Assembly (NCBI GenBank): GCA_029204045.2
Contig: CM055072.1
Location: forward strand, 8,496,854 to 8,560,853
DNA length: 64,000 nt
Source: Tillandsia leiboldiana
Lineage: Eukaryota > Streptophyta > Magnoliopsida > Poales > Bromeliaceae
Direction of reading: 5' to 3'
Position numbers and translations under genes: made by a program
Notes under the pieces: generated by a model
What the model saw: only the letters and a program-made list of their open reading frames with translations
What the model was told of the DNA's origin: nothing
Databases searched by the model: none
Part shown: in pieces, positions 46,681 through 57,809 of the stretch
How positions within the stretch are numbered: the first letter of the stretch is position 1
Layout: every line of letters begins with the position of its first letter

Positions 46681-49600
46681 CGTGACAGGCATTGACCTTA
46701 GGGTTTCACATGTGGCATATGTATAAAGAGAAAACTAAGGTTATCATATAGAGTTTTAACTTAGAGTCAAAACACTAAGAATTGAGGTTTAATGGTTGAG
46801 GTTAAAAGAGTAAAGCAAGTGCCAATCCTAGAGTTGGTCTTAGGGTGTGTTTAGGCGAAATAAACTCTCACTTTAACTTCAACATGAGTTAATGAATGAC
46901 AGAGAAAAGTATAAATGAAGTCCAAGGAACTTTCTAGCTACCCTTGAGGCAAGGACCTAGGGTTAAGGGGAAATGAATGAAAGAAAGCTTAAAATGCTTA
47001 AAGAACTAAAGGAAATGTGTGAACGACGCCTCCGGCTTTGAGACCCTTCCAAGGGGAATCGGATGTGGTACTACTTCAGAGGGCCGATTAAATAAAAGCA
47101 AGTGTAAAGTGGAAAGAAAAATGCTTAAAGAGCAGAAGAAGCTAAAGACTTAAGTGAATGAGTGCCAATATACTTTAAACTCATTCGAGGCAAAAGTGGA
47201 AAGTGAAAGGCAAAGTAAAAGCGAAAGTAAAGAGCTAAAAACTTAGATGAATGAAAAGAAAATGGATAATTGTACCTTCGGAGGTTAAACTCGTGCTGGA
47301 GAGTAAGAGCAAGGACCATCTCCCGAGCAGTGACCTGTATGACCGAGTTACTTCCGTTGGGCGGGGTAGCACTTGCGGGTGCTATTGGCAACCTTGGATT
47401 ATCTCGTCTTATGGTAGCATAACTGTCGGGTTCGGGCCCGTTGGGTGAGATTTTCAAGGGTTAAGCAACTTGAATTAAAGCACAATAAAGAATGTGAGTA
47501 TTGTGGTTAAGTGTGAGGTTTGACTAGTATGGAACCTTTGGTAGCGACATAGTGTCGTGTCATGGCAAGTGGTAAATTATATATGAGCATGCTAGATAGA
47601 AATTACAGCTTTTAATATCATATTGTTATCTTTTATATTGCTTCCATTGGACCAAGTGGTGTAGAACATTCTTTCTCGTTGGTTGAACCCACTGGAAACT
47701 TTAAGTAATTCTCACACTCTTGGATGACCATTTTTCTAAGTTCAAGTACAACCGGCGAGGCATGCGACAAGGGCAAGGGCCTACAGCATAGAGACCTAGA
47801 TGGTCTAGCACATGTTACCCTTTTTATTTTTGAGTGAACTATGTATTGTGAGGAAAAGAATGCACATTGTAATAATTATTTAAATGCAAGTTGAGAGATG
47901 AAAATGTAATTAATTTTATATTGTGGTTCACTTATGTGTTGCTTTCATTTAAGTTTAAACTTGTTGTTTATTGAATGAAAATTTTAGTTAGTAGTGGTTT
48001 ATTACTCTGATGTTGAGCTTCCGCATGCACTTGTTTGTATTGTTGTGGATGTTACCGTTTCTTTCGGGTATGGAGAGGTTGTAGAGTACCGGAATTTGGT
48101 AGAGCGCACCGACCTCGCAAGATGGCGTGGAGCGGAGGAAATTGTCACGAGCGTTCCACATGTGATTACAGATGAGTTCGGGTCGACTCGGATCAACGCG
48201 GAAGCCCCAGGTCGATTCGGGGTTTTCCGGGCATTGTCCGCCGTTAGAAGACTGGCTTCGGGGAAGCCTCGACTCCACAGTGGAGTGCGGAAAATTGGGA
48301 AACTCTTGGAACAGGTGTACTTTGTGTTTACAGCGGAGTTCGGGAGGTTCCGGACTGACGCGGAGGATCCGAAAGCGGAAAGTGAGTCGGAACTGGCAAT
48401 TTTGGAGCCGGTTTTTGGATTGAGCACCCCGACTCAACGGTTGAGCTTTTTGAGGAGAAAAAGTTATGGACATGTGTATTTTCAGATTACAGCGGGGTTC
48501 GGAAGGTTTCGGACCCGTGCGGAGGCCCCGAGGGCAAAAAGTAAGTTGGCGGAGGCTTTTGTTGGATTATTTAATTAATTTAATTGATTAGTGGGTTGGG
48601 TCGGTGAGGTATGGAATAAAAAAAAAAGAGAATGAGAGTGGAATTAAGGGTGTGGAGAGATATTTCTTAGTGGGCATTTAATGTTGTCAACTACCACCAC
48701 ACCTTTAATTAGTGAACACTAATTAACACGCCACCTCACTTCTTCTTCCTCCTCTCTGAAACAGAGGAAAGCCAATGGAACGGAGGAGAAGAGAAAAGAG
48801 AGAAAAGAAGAGAGAAGAAGAAGAAGGAACTAAGGAAATGAGAGTTGAGGATGGAGCTTTGATGATGGAACACCCTCCTTGAAGCCGGTGGGCCGAGCAG
48901 TGAGCACGGCGAGCGGAGCGCGCGGCGAGCTTCTTTGAAGGTAAGTTGCAGTTTTTGAAGAAGCTTGGTCATTTTGGTTTTGTGTTGGTTGCTTGGGTTT
49001 TGGGTGTGATCGGTGTGCTTTTGGACTTGCTGTCCATGGCTGCTGCTTGTTAGTGTTTTTCTTGGGGTGCCGCACCAGGGGAGCCGCACCGCGCTGCATG
49101 CGGGCGTGCTACATGTGGGCGCGCAGCGGGCAGGCGCGCGGCATGCGCCGCGCGGGCGCTGCGCAGGAGGGCGCCGGGCGCCGCGCGGGCGCCGCCCGGG
49201 CGCGCGCGGGCTGCGCGTTGGGGTGCCTCGCAGCGCATGCGGGCGCTGCGCTGCGGGCGCCTAGGCGCCGCGCACCTCCGCGCAGCGCAGCAGGGCGCAG
49301 CGCTGCGGGCGCCAGGGCGCCGCGCAGCGCAGGCGGGCGCCAGGGCGCCGCGCAGCGCAGGCGGGCACCCGCGCAACTTTGGGCTCGGGCGCGCGCAGCG
49401 GGCCTGGGCGCCGCGCGCAGCTGCGCGGGCGGGCCCAGGCGCCGCGCGGGGCAGGCCGGGCACCGCGCGGCAGGCCTGGTGCCGCGCGGCTGGTGCCCTG
49501 GCGACGCGCGGCTGGCGTCCAGTGCCGCGCGGCATGCGCCAGGGCAGCGCGCGGGTGCCGCAGCGGCAGCGGCTGGGCCTGTTTTTTTTGCCGGCAGTCG

Positions 49601-51020
49601 TGGGTGACGGCCAGTTTTGTCTGTTTCTTTTGTGGACCGTATTTGACGCGGTTTTTCCCCTCTCGCTCTCTCAGGTCGTCGTCGGGAGGCGCGAATTCCG
49701 ACGAGGCGCCGTGTTGAACCCTGATCGAGTGCGCGGCACACATGTTTTGGATACAGGTGGAGAATGTGAGTCCCTTTTTGAGTTGGACTTGGATTTCTTT
49801 TAATTAAGGTTTGGGAGCATGTAATTATCTTGTGCTGCTTGTTGACTGTTGATGAGCAGAGAGAATGCTGAGGATTTGGGCTTGTATGTGTGAGTGTAGT
49901 GTGTGTTGTGGGATCCATATGGTGTAGGCAGTAGTCATGGAAATTTTTGAAGGTGATGCTTTTTTTTTCGATGGACTTAAGTGGATTATGTATGTGAGCA
50001 TTATTTGGGAGCAGATTTTTGCTTATGTTGTGCTGAGACTTGTTGTGCACTGTGAGTGGACCGTGGGTGAGCCAAGTACGCGGAGGTTTTTGTGGGGACT
50101 CGAGGAAATTTAATTGCGCTACCGGGGATTTTTCCAGGTTCGCGGCAGCGTGCGCGCACGGGGCACGATTTTCAGGGTTCCGTCAGTTTAAGAATCCGAC
50201 GCTTCACCGACTTCAGCGTTGCCTGCGGAATGCGTTCCGGTGGGTTGGAATTTCTCCGAAATGTGTGGAATGCCTTCTAAAGCTATTGTATGCATGTTGA
50301 TCATGTTTAGCTTACTATTTATATAGCTGGTAAATCTGATAGTTGCCTAGAAAACTGTAGAATAATAATTATAGGCCCCAGATATTTTTAGCATGATCTA
50401 GGGATGACATGACACTAGACTGCATGTTTAGTTGACATTAGATTGGCATATGAACCGTATTAAAAATCGGCGGACCGATTTTAATGAAATTGAGACTTTA
50501 AAAATAGTTTGGGATTTTTGTGAGCTTCTAGAGGGTTTGAGTAGGTTCAGGATGCATGTATCCTCGTGCCAGGAGGCCGAGTGGATTTTTAGAGCTCTGT
50601 GTGACGAGCTTCTAGTGTCAGGTGAGTTGAGATCCTTGGTGGGATTATTCTAGATCATGGATTAGTATATCTGATTTTAGTAGTGGATATGGTTCTCCGA
50701 CTTGATTTCGAGAGATTGGGCTCTGGCAGATTGGGTCGTGGAGGGTTCCCGACTTAGCCATGGATGTGCATTATCAGATTGGGTCGTTGAGGGTTCTCCG
50801 ACATAGCTATGAGAGGGTTTGGCATTTCCTGATCCAGTCGAGGAGGGTTCTCGATTGTGATGTGATATCTGGTATTGAGTATCCGATCTGTTTGATCGTG
50901 GATCACAGCCTGCATGTGCCATTTATGAGATAGTTGACACTGACTAGATATTAGAGCTCGGTGGGGTCGTTTCCCTCGAGTACGCTCCGGATGCGTGATG
51001 ATGATTGAGATGGACCGACT

Positions 51021-51245
51021 AGGACGCCCCACACGCAGTGGGCAGGTGCGTTCGTAGTAGTTGGCGGGACGCCCCACATGGAGTGGGCAGGTGCGTCCAT
51101 AGTAGTCAGTAGGACGCCCCACACGCAGTGGGCAGGTGCGTTCGTAGTAGTCGGCGGGACGCCCCACGTGGAGTGGGCAGGTGCGTCCATAGTAGTCAGT
51201 AGGACGCCCCACGTAGAGTGGGCAGGTGCGTTCCTAGACGACAGG
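51021..51245. repeat. Five 45 bp tandem repeats with alternating variants
   Basis: GACGCCCCAC starts at 51023, 51068, 51113, 51158 and 51203, exactly 45 bp apart. Units 1 and 3 carry ACACGCAG and 2 and 4 carry ACaTGGAG/ACGTGGAG; the GTTCGTAG and GTCCATAG ends also alternate, so the array grew in 90 bp steps. The related LTR at 56056 has one copy near 56800-56860. Confidence 0.9.
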
Positions 51246-51908
51246 CGCGGGCCTGACTGGGCCAGTTTTGGACAGTCATTGAGATTTGGGTTTTGAGAGC
51301 ACTTTGTGTGCGAGTGGTGTATAGCTGCTCTTAGATGAGTATTCCTTGAGCATGATACTTAAGGCATCTAGTGGTGAGAGTGTATGCATAGTATGTTTAT
51401 GATAGAGTTTCCTTTTGAGCATTATGATTGGGACATGTTTTAGCTGTAGCTTTCTTTCAGCTTACCCGTTATCTATCTATCTATCTATCTGCATACCTAT
51501 CTTTTGTGCCTCCAGTAGACTTAGTGGGCATACCGTGGATATTGGGACGGTACCCACTGAGATCTGCCTTCTGCAGTAGATCTCACACCCGCTGCGGTGA
51601 TAGGTTGTGGTAGCTGTTCCGGCTTGGTTCGCATGGAGTCAGCACATCGAGGTGAGGACGTGGAAGATTAGCTCCTTACCAGCATTGAGAGTCAGAGGTA
51701 GATGTACCCGTTTTTATTTTATGACTCCACTTTTGTACTGGACATTCTGAGAGACTTGTGAGGATTGTATTATTTTTCATAGCTTTCAGACTATGTATTG
51801 AGGACTTTCATTTATCTGGATGTTCAGTTGATTTCTATAGCTTTTGGTTTTAGTTTCAGCTCTGATACATGTTTTTAGCTATAGATCTGACTTGCAGGGT
51901 AGACGCTT

Positions 51909-51979
51909 CGTCTGTGCGGCAGTTTCCGCACAGACGGCGGATCTGTTGGGCGCCCGGGTCGCAGTTTCGACCCCGGGGC
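51909..51979 (+). promoter_or_regulatory. Twin U5 hairpins of solo LTR 48080-51985
   Basis: Beta has perfect 11 bp arms CGTCTGTGCGG (51909-51919) and CCGCACAGACG (51926-51936) with loop CAGTTT. Alpha arms GCCCGGGTCG (51952-51961) and CGACCCCGGGGC (51968-51979) also have loop CAGTTT. They lie just inside the LTR 3' end, where the leader and primer-binding site would follow in a full element. Confidence 0.7.
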
Positions 51980-52094
51980 GTGACAGAGGTCATGCCCGAT
52001 TGGCGGGTTTGTCGGCGTGCTCGAACTGTCCAAATTGACGGTCTCGGGGCGTGACATTATATATATGACTAATGCAAATTCTAGGGGTGTTACA

Positions 52095-52357
52095 ACCACA
52101 CAACTTTCGGACTGCTGCAGTAACTTTCGAGCGTTTTTAAATAGGATTTGCAAATATGCAACAACTTTCGGGCGTTTGAAAGAATCTCTAGGGTGCCCGA
52201 AAATCCTAGGACTCCAGTTCCTTGCCATTTGCATTCCAAAGTTCATTTTCGCATTTTTTTCGCACTAAAATAGCACTCACTTGATTCGAACATCTCCAGA
52301 TGCATCGGTCAGCTCAAGGAAACACATCCGAACAGTTACAAAGCTCCGGTATTCTAC
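52095..52357 (-). mobile_element. Probable LTR edge fragment
   Basis: On the minus strand it begins TGTAGAATACCGGAGC at 52357, like the sense start of the LTR at 43045, but the similarity fades quickly. The left side is cut by the Cassandra edge. No duplication could be paired. Confidence 0.35.
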
Positions 52358-52617
52358 ACCAGCCCCCATTGTGGTGTTCTTTATCGGTAGAGTGGTATTT
52401 TTGAGCTGTGAGCCCCAGATAGCACTGAGTGGGTACAAGGTTATATATCAGCCTGATAAGTGCCGATAGTTGCATTAGCCTAAGATCCTTGTGACCAATA
52501 GTGTCATTGATTGGGTACTTGATTTCCAGTATTAATGCATTGCTTCCTTATTGTTCTTGCTTTATTATTTCTTTACCGGATATATTTGTTACAACATTTA
52601 TAGCTTTCTATGGAATT
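52358..52617. other. Unassigned spacer
   Basis: 260 bp with no open frame of note and no recognisable repeat. It lies between the LTR fragment and the LTR beginning at 52618. Possibly internal remains of an element. Confidence 0.4.
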
Positions 52618-53350
52618 GTCACGCCCCGGGGTTCCTTTTGCAAATACATTTTAAGGAAAACAGCGGAAAATCATAGAATTTTTTTTTTTTTGAATACACC
52701 ACGAGACGCGTACAGACCCGCCACAAATATAGATAATCCTCTGTTCACACGGGCAGAAGCTCTTCTGTATTTGCACGGCGTCACACTCAGTACAGTTTCA
52801 CAACTATCAATTCCATCTCACACACACACACACACACCACATTCACAAGGGATGCACATACAACTAAATGATCCTTAAATATGATGCTTTTATGCTCTAC
52901 AATATTTTTACCGCAGATGATGCAATGCACAAGTCATCGAGCATTCCTATCCTTTTGAAAGCGTCTCCCACACGAGAACCTTATTTGAAATCTACGAGTG
53001 AAATGAAAATCTAAAAATTCTTTTAAAAACGGTTTCCCGCAAGGAAACATATTTGAAATCTATTAATGCAATGAAAATCAAAATTCTTTTCAAAATGGTT
53101 TTCCACACGAAAACATAAACTTTTGAAAATCGGCTACCACGAGGGGTAGAAAATATTTTGCATAAAACCACGAGATCATAGTAATAAGAATCCACTGTTA
53201 GTCCATCCAATTGTTAAACCAATCAAACAACCAAACATAAACTGAACCACTACAAATCTAACCCATCGACAAGTAAATAACTGGTAAAGAGAAAGTAAAC
53301 TGAAGGGTACTGAAAGAAACTCTCGGGACAGTTATGCGCTCTAACTACAT
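52618..53350 (-). mobile_element. Sense-3' part of a minus-strand LTR of the intact element's family
   Basis: It begins TGTCACGCCCCGGGGTTC. It has the T12 run, a compound U5 hairpin near 52726-52780 with CAAATAtAGA/TCTgTATTTG outer arms, and repeats around TTTTgAAATC/CACGAGAACC (52950-53160), matching the layout at 26096-26570. A plus-strand LTR interrupts it at 53351; the rest lies beyond the window. Confidence 0.75.
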
Positions 53351-56055
53351 TGTGATGACCTGGATCTCCGCAGAGCTTTTGCAGTGTGAATTGTGACTTC
53401 TGGAGGCCTATGATGTGTGTTGGAGTTGGTTGCGCGCAAATCAGACTTCAGATTTGGACCAAGCGCGAAATTTAGATTAAGAATACCTGTCTGGATGCCT
53501 TCGATAAATTTTAGAAGTGGAATTTGGCAAAACGAACATCGGATTTGGATTCAGCCCGCGAAAACGATGAAAATGGTCTAGTTACTTGTATTTTTCGGAG
53601 CCCGGATGCCAAAACATGGATTTCGAGGCAAGATTGTACTGTTCCGGCAGGCCAGGGCAGTGCAGGCGGCATTGGGCAGCGGCGGAGTGCGGCGGCGGGG
53701 GCGCGTACGCGGCGGCGGGCAGGGCAGTCCACGGGTTTTGGCGTGCACCGGGAGCAGCCAATGGCGGGCGTGCCATGAGTCGCGCGCTGATTGGGCGGTC
53801 AACGCACGCGCGACAGCATGCCGAGCGCGGCGCACTGTGGACCCCTCCAGGACACGTGTCACCCTCCCATTGGCGGGCGCAGCAACCCGGCTGGGCTGCC
53901 ATGAGCCGTGGCCCACGGTTCCCGCCGTGGACCGCACGGCCACGCGGCGCGCCGCGATTGGCGGGCGCGCGTGCGCCGGGCGCGCGGGGCGCGGAGGGAC
54001 ACGTGGAAGCGTGTGGGCGATTCGGGCGCGGATGGTGGGCCTGGCCGGGTACTGTTCTGGGCTCACTGTAGCAGCCCGAATGTACCGGGCGCCCGGAAAT
54101 TGGGCCCGAAAGCCCAATTCTTGGATTTTTGTGGGCTTTTTGTGAGGGGGCCTATAAATAGGCCCTTCTCTTGCTGTTTTGGGCTTTTTCCCAAACCCAA
54201 ATCCCCTTGAGCCCTTAAGCAACTTTGTTGATCTTCTTATGCTGCATCTCTCGAGGGAGTTTCGGAATTTTTGGAGGGCGCAACATTCACGGCTTAGGTG
54301 ATTCGACGCAGTGCGACGTTTCTTCTTCGGTGGCCCATTTCCGTCGCGTTTCAGTCCACGAGGTCCACAGAGCTACCCTGACGAAATTTTTGGATGATTT
54401 TTGCGGCATCGGTTTCATGAGAGGTAGGCCTTCGATTTCTATGTTGATCACCTTGCTTCATTTTGAGTTTTTGGCATGGTTTACGAGGCATCTTTGAACC
54501 CCTTTCTTGCTGGTGGTTTTTCTAGACAGCAGAGGCTTGTTGGATTTTTATCTCTACACTCGGGTATCGGATTTCGACATGTGAGGACTCGATCGACATC
54601 TACTCTTCGCGAGGATCGCCGTCGTATTTTTATTGGAATTTTTGGAGATTATCTCGCAGGTGGTATTTAAGCATTTTCAGGACTGATTTTTCAGCAGTTT
54701 GTAAACTTGGAATTTTGTGTTGATTGCAATGTTTGGACCATATCTTTGTACCCAGGAGGTGTTTTTGGGTGATTTTGGACCCATTGGAATCGTGGGAATT
54801 CGAGGATTTGTCCCTGTTTAGTTTCAGTCTTTTTGGATCTTGGATTGACGCACGCTCCAGGTGGGTTGCTTCGTCTCCAAAACCGGTGGACGGTTCATTA
54901 ATTCTGTTGTATAGAAAGCATGCATGATTGTGAAATATGTTAGAATGCATGTTAGAGAGATGTTGTCTTTCCTGTGTTGTTATTGAAATCATGTTGGTTA
55001 ATGTTCCCTGATCTTGTTTTAGTTAAACTAAATGCTACTTTTGAAACTTGACCTAGCACCCTGTCATATGTTACATGTGTAACCAGACTAGTAGAAAACC
55101 CTCACTTGGGCTAGGTTTATTTATGCTTTAGACATCCACACTTCTTATTCTATTCCTGGACATAGTGTTATCCTCGCCCGGGTAGTAGGCCGAGTGGTCG
55201 GGATTTCTCTTAGTGTGGGATGCATGTACACTCGTGCTTGGGGGCAGAGTGGAGTCTGGTAGATGTAGCTGGTCTTTTATCTGTGGCGGGAACCGTTTGG
55301 GTGAACGGTGGTCCCGGGATGTCTTGTTTCTCTGTTTTATGTGTTGCCACTGTGTTAGTGGCAATAGTATACCAGTTATAGCAGAACCTTTTGGACACAC
55401 ACATGATTTTAGTCAACCAATGTTTTCTTCCAAATATCGAAGGGTCGCCGGAGTCTGTTCTTGTCTGATTGGACGAAGGCATTAGCCCTTCGGGGTTTGG
55501 GCATGAAAAACTTATTTTCTAACTGTTTTTCCTAAAGAGAACTAAAAACCATTAAAAATGAGTTTTCCTCAAATCAAGATGGTTTTTCATAAAGGAACTA
55601 CTTTTAGTCCTCACCCCTCGTGGGTTTGAGTGAAAAATGATTTTCAGTAATAAATGTCATATTTTTCCTATAAACTTCCCCACTCGAGAGGATTTGAGTG
55701 GTCTGGGTTCTAAGGGCTGCCTTTTTCTTAGGGTCGAGAACAACGAAAGGTTATGCCTAGGGCCTGTTCTTGTTTGATTTGGGTTGTAGGTTCTAGTCTT
55801 TCGGGGTTCCCGGACCCTTCACTATTGTTGGCTGGGGAGTATACCCAGCTAGTGAGTTTACATGTGGAGTTGATGTTCTTTTTGGGGAGCCGTGGGTTGA
55901 CAGCGGTCCCGACTGTTCGAGTGATTCCTGTTAGTGAGTTGGAGAGGTGATTTGGGTACTATCGATCTTGTTGATCGTGGATTGGGCTATAGCCTGCATG
56001 AACCATATTTGAGCTCGACAGAAATGCGCGGATACTTTCCTCGGTGGGGTCGCGC
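53351..56055 (+). mobile_element. Plus-strand LTR, interrupted at 56056
   Basis: It begins TGTGATGACCTGGATC, the sense start of the LTR family at 16118/21385. The upstream 5 bp are TACAT (53346-53350); the partner is outside the window. It holds a G+C-rich block 53640-54010, a palindromic TATA at 54148-54165 and the AAACCGGTGGACGGTTC stretch shared (reversed) with the solo LTR near 13395. At 56055 it is cut by a minus-strand element. Whether it is solo or part of a full element cannot be seen. Confidence 0.85.
54148..54165 (+). promoter_or_regulatory. Candidate LTR core promoter (TATA box in a palindrome)
   Basis: GGGCCTATAAATAGGCCC: a TATAAATA box within perfectly paired GGGCC/GGCCC arms, about 800 bp into the LTR. 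Confidence 0.6.
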
Positions 56056-56526
56056 TGTCACGCCCCGGGGTCGAAACTGCGACCCGGGCTCGCTAACAGA
56101 TCCGCCATCTGTACGGAAATTGCCGTACAGACGAAGCGTCTAACCTACAAAAAGAATCAACTACAGTACACAGATATCAGAGCTGAAAGTAACTACTAAA
56201 AGCTAAAAATAATACAATATTCATCTCCCAAATACGATCGTATAAAAAGTCCTCTGATACAAAACTCAAAAGGGAGATATCTCCAATAAAAAACATCGGT
56301 GTACAAGCTCTCAAATACAAAAGTATCCTCACTACATCAGTCTCTCAAACTGTAAAATAAAGTACAACTAATCAACAGAAGCTCTCCTCTGAATGGGTAC
56401 CGTTACACTCCAACGACGGGTAGGGAACTAGCTCGCGACTCCCTCGAAACCGGTCAGAAGGATCAGCAACTGGAGCACAGGAACAGGAGTAGAAGTACCT
56501 GGGGAAAAAGACACCACGACGGGTTT

Positions 56527-56588
56527 GAGAACTACTTCCCACAGTAGTTCTCAGTGGGTGCCGTCAACAAGCCCAACGGTCTGCCCAC
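56527..56588 (-). promoter_or_regulatory. Paired-hairpin module of LTR 56056-59501
   Basis: Perfect 9 bp arms GAGAACTAC (56527-56535) and GTAGTTCTC (56544-56552), then AGTGGGtgCCG with CGGTctgCCCACT. In the partner 5' LTR (63650-63715) one arm is mutated to GAAGTTCTC. Confidence 0.6.
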
Positions 56589-57809
56589 TAAGTCTACTAG
56601 AGACAAAAGATAACAGTGCAATGAAATCTGAATAAGAAAAGCTGGAGCTACTCTACAGCTACCATGCCTCTATCTAGATGCTCAAAAAGTGGAACAGATG
56701 AAAGTAAACGTGACCACACGCACCCAAGGTGCTCAATCGACCCAATCGAACTGACTGCCTCATAGGGTCCAGTCAAGCCTGCGCCTGTCAACTAGGAACG
56801 CACCTGCCCACTACCACACATCCACATGAGGACGGGATTTACGTGGGGCGTCCTGTCCGACTAACTCACCCCTCGCGCAAAACTGCCTCAACAGGCCCAT
56901 CGTTGCATCCACTGCGGAAAACTGCCTCAACAGGCCAACCATCGTATCCACAGCGGCATCTCAGGGACGCGACTCCAACTGAGGAAAACGGCGCGGCATA
57001 GAGTATCAAACATTGGCATAAGCAGGCTATAGTCAAGATCCACGCTCACTCTCAGAACGGTAGGACTCAAGATCCCCAAATATCTCGCACAACAGCCGGA
57101 GCACTCTCGACGACTCAGCTGATCAGCTAACACGAAACACGAGACACTAGCCTCTCCAACAGCTCGCAGCACAAAGCACACTGGCTGGAGGTACTCCACA
57201 GCCAGGAACGACCCACAACTCAGGCTAACAATACCGGTCGGACAACACTCAACGACCTGGGACCACCGTCAACCCCAACGGTTCCCAACAACACTGACCG
57301 GAAGATACTCGACGGCCCGGGACTACCGTCTGCTCAACGGCTCCCTCCCACGACAGCACAACAGGGATACAAGACCTCCCGGGACTACCGTTTACCCAAA
57401 CGGCTCCCGGCACAGATAAGCAACCCACTACAACTACCAGACTCCACTCTCCTCCCAAGCACGAGTGCAAAAGCAATCCACACTAAAAGAAAGTCCCGAC
57501 CTCTCGCCCCACTACCCGGGCGAGGATAACACTATGTCCAGGAATAGAAAAACAGTGTGGGTGTCTAAACATAAATAACCCTAGCCCAAGTGAGGGTTTT
57601 CTACTGGTCTGGTTACACATTCAACATATGACGGGGGTGCTAGGTCAAGTTCCAAGATAACTATATTAAAAGATGATAAAAGGAATAACAATTCCTACAA
57701 TCTAGCATGCTACACAAGAAAATAAACTATCATGCATAGTCCTACATCAGTAGAATTACTTTACAGTCCATAAAACTTGGAGATAAGGCCACCCACCTCG
57801 ATTTGCCAC

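Larger units (their letters stand above)
43045..46687 (+). mobile_element. Nested 3.6 kb solo LTR
   Basis: TGTAGAATACCGGG to ..CTCCGGGGCGTGACA, with duplication GGCAT at 43040-43044 and 46688-46692. It contains two copies of a ~170 bp segment (CAGCGGAGTTCGGGAGGTTCCGG at 43298 and 43456), a G+C-rich block 44020-44540 and the paired-hairpin module (46232-46294). U5 hairpins lie at 46610-46680. It is closely related to the LTR at 48080. Confidence 0.93.
48080..51985 (+). mobile_element. Nested 3.9 kb solo LTR
   Basis: TGTAGAGTACCGG to ..CCCCGGGGCGTGACA, with duplication GAGGT at 48075-48079 and 51986-51990. It shares the layout of 43045-46687: duplicated GCGGAGTTCGGGAGGTTCCGG segment, G+C-rich block (49080-49560), paired-hairpin module (51527-51585) and U5 hairpins. 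It has a 45 bp repeat array of its own. It has no internal region. Confidence 0.93.
40923..52056 (+). mobile_element. Plus-strand solo LTR in the second Cassandra LTR, split twice
   Basis: It starts TGTAGTGCCTCGAC and ends ..CTCGGGGCGTGACA. Duplication TTATA is at 40918-40922 and 52057-52061. LTR sequence is 40923-43044, 46693-48079 and 51991-52056, about 3,575 bp. It is of the same family as the minus-strand solo LTR 25791-40581. It has the CAATTG anchor at 42682-42707 but no repeat array after it, and a TATA region at 41559-41575. The segments 41080-41520 and 46693-47560 hold no gene. Confidence 0.88.
25631..52094 (-). mobile_element. Second Cassandra TRIM, split by two large insertions
   Basis: About 530 bp of element remains when inserts are disregarded: 25631-25790, 40587-40922 and 52062-52094. 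The 3' LTR (25631-25761) has lost about 50 bp containing the 5S-like segment. The polypurine tract is at 25762-25775. The primer-binding site (TGGTATCAGAG, minus) is at 40767-40777. The 5' LTR is 40780-40922 plus 52062-52094. It is oriented opposite to the Cassandra at 14042. Outer flanks are GCCAC (25626) and ACCAC (52095), an imperfect duplication, so the outermost boundary is less certain than the inner ones. Confidence 0.8.

Noticed and set aside
40923..52056. One full-length element with internal region between 43045 and 51985
   Set aside because: The inner parts have their own termini and duplications (GGCAT, GAGGT) and no primer-binding site or polypurine tract; all three are solo LTRs.
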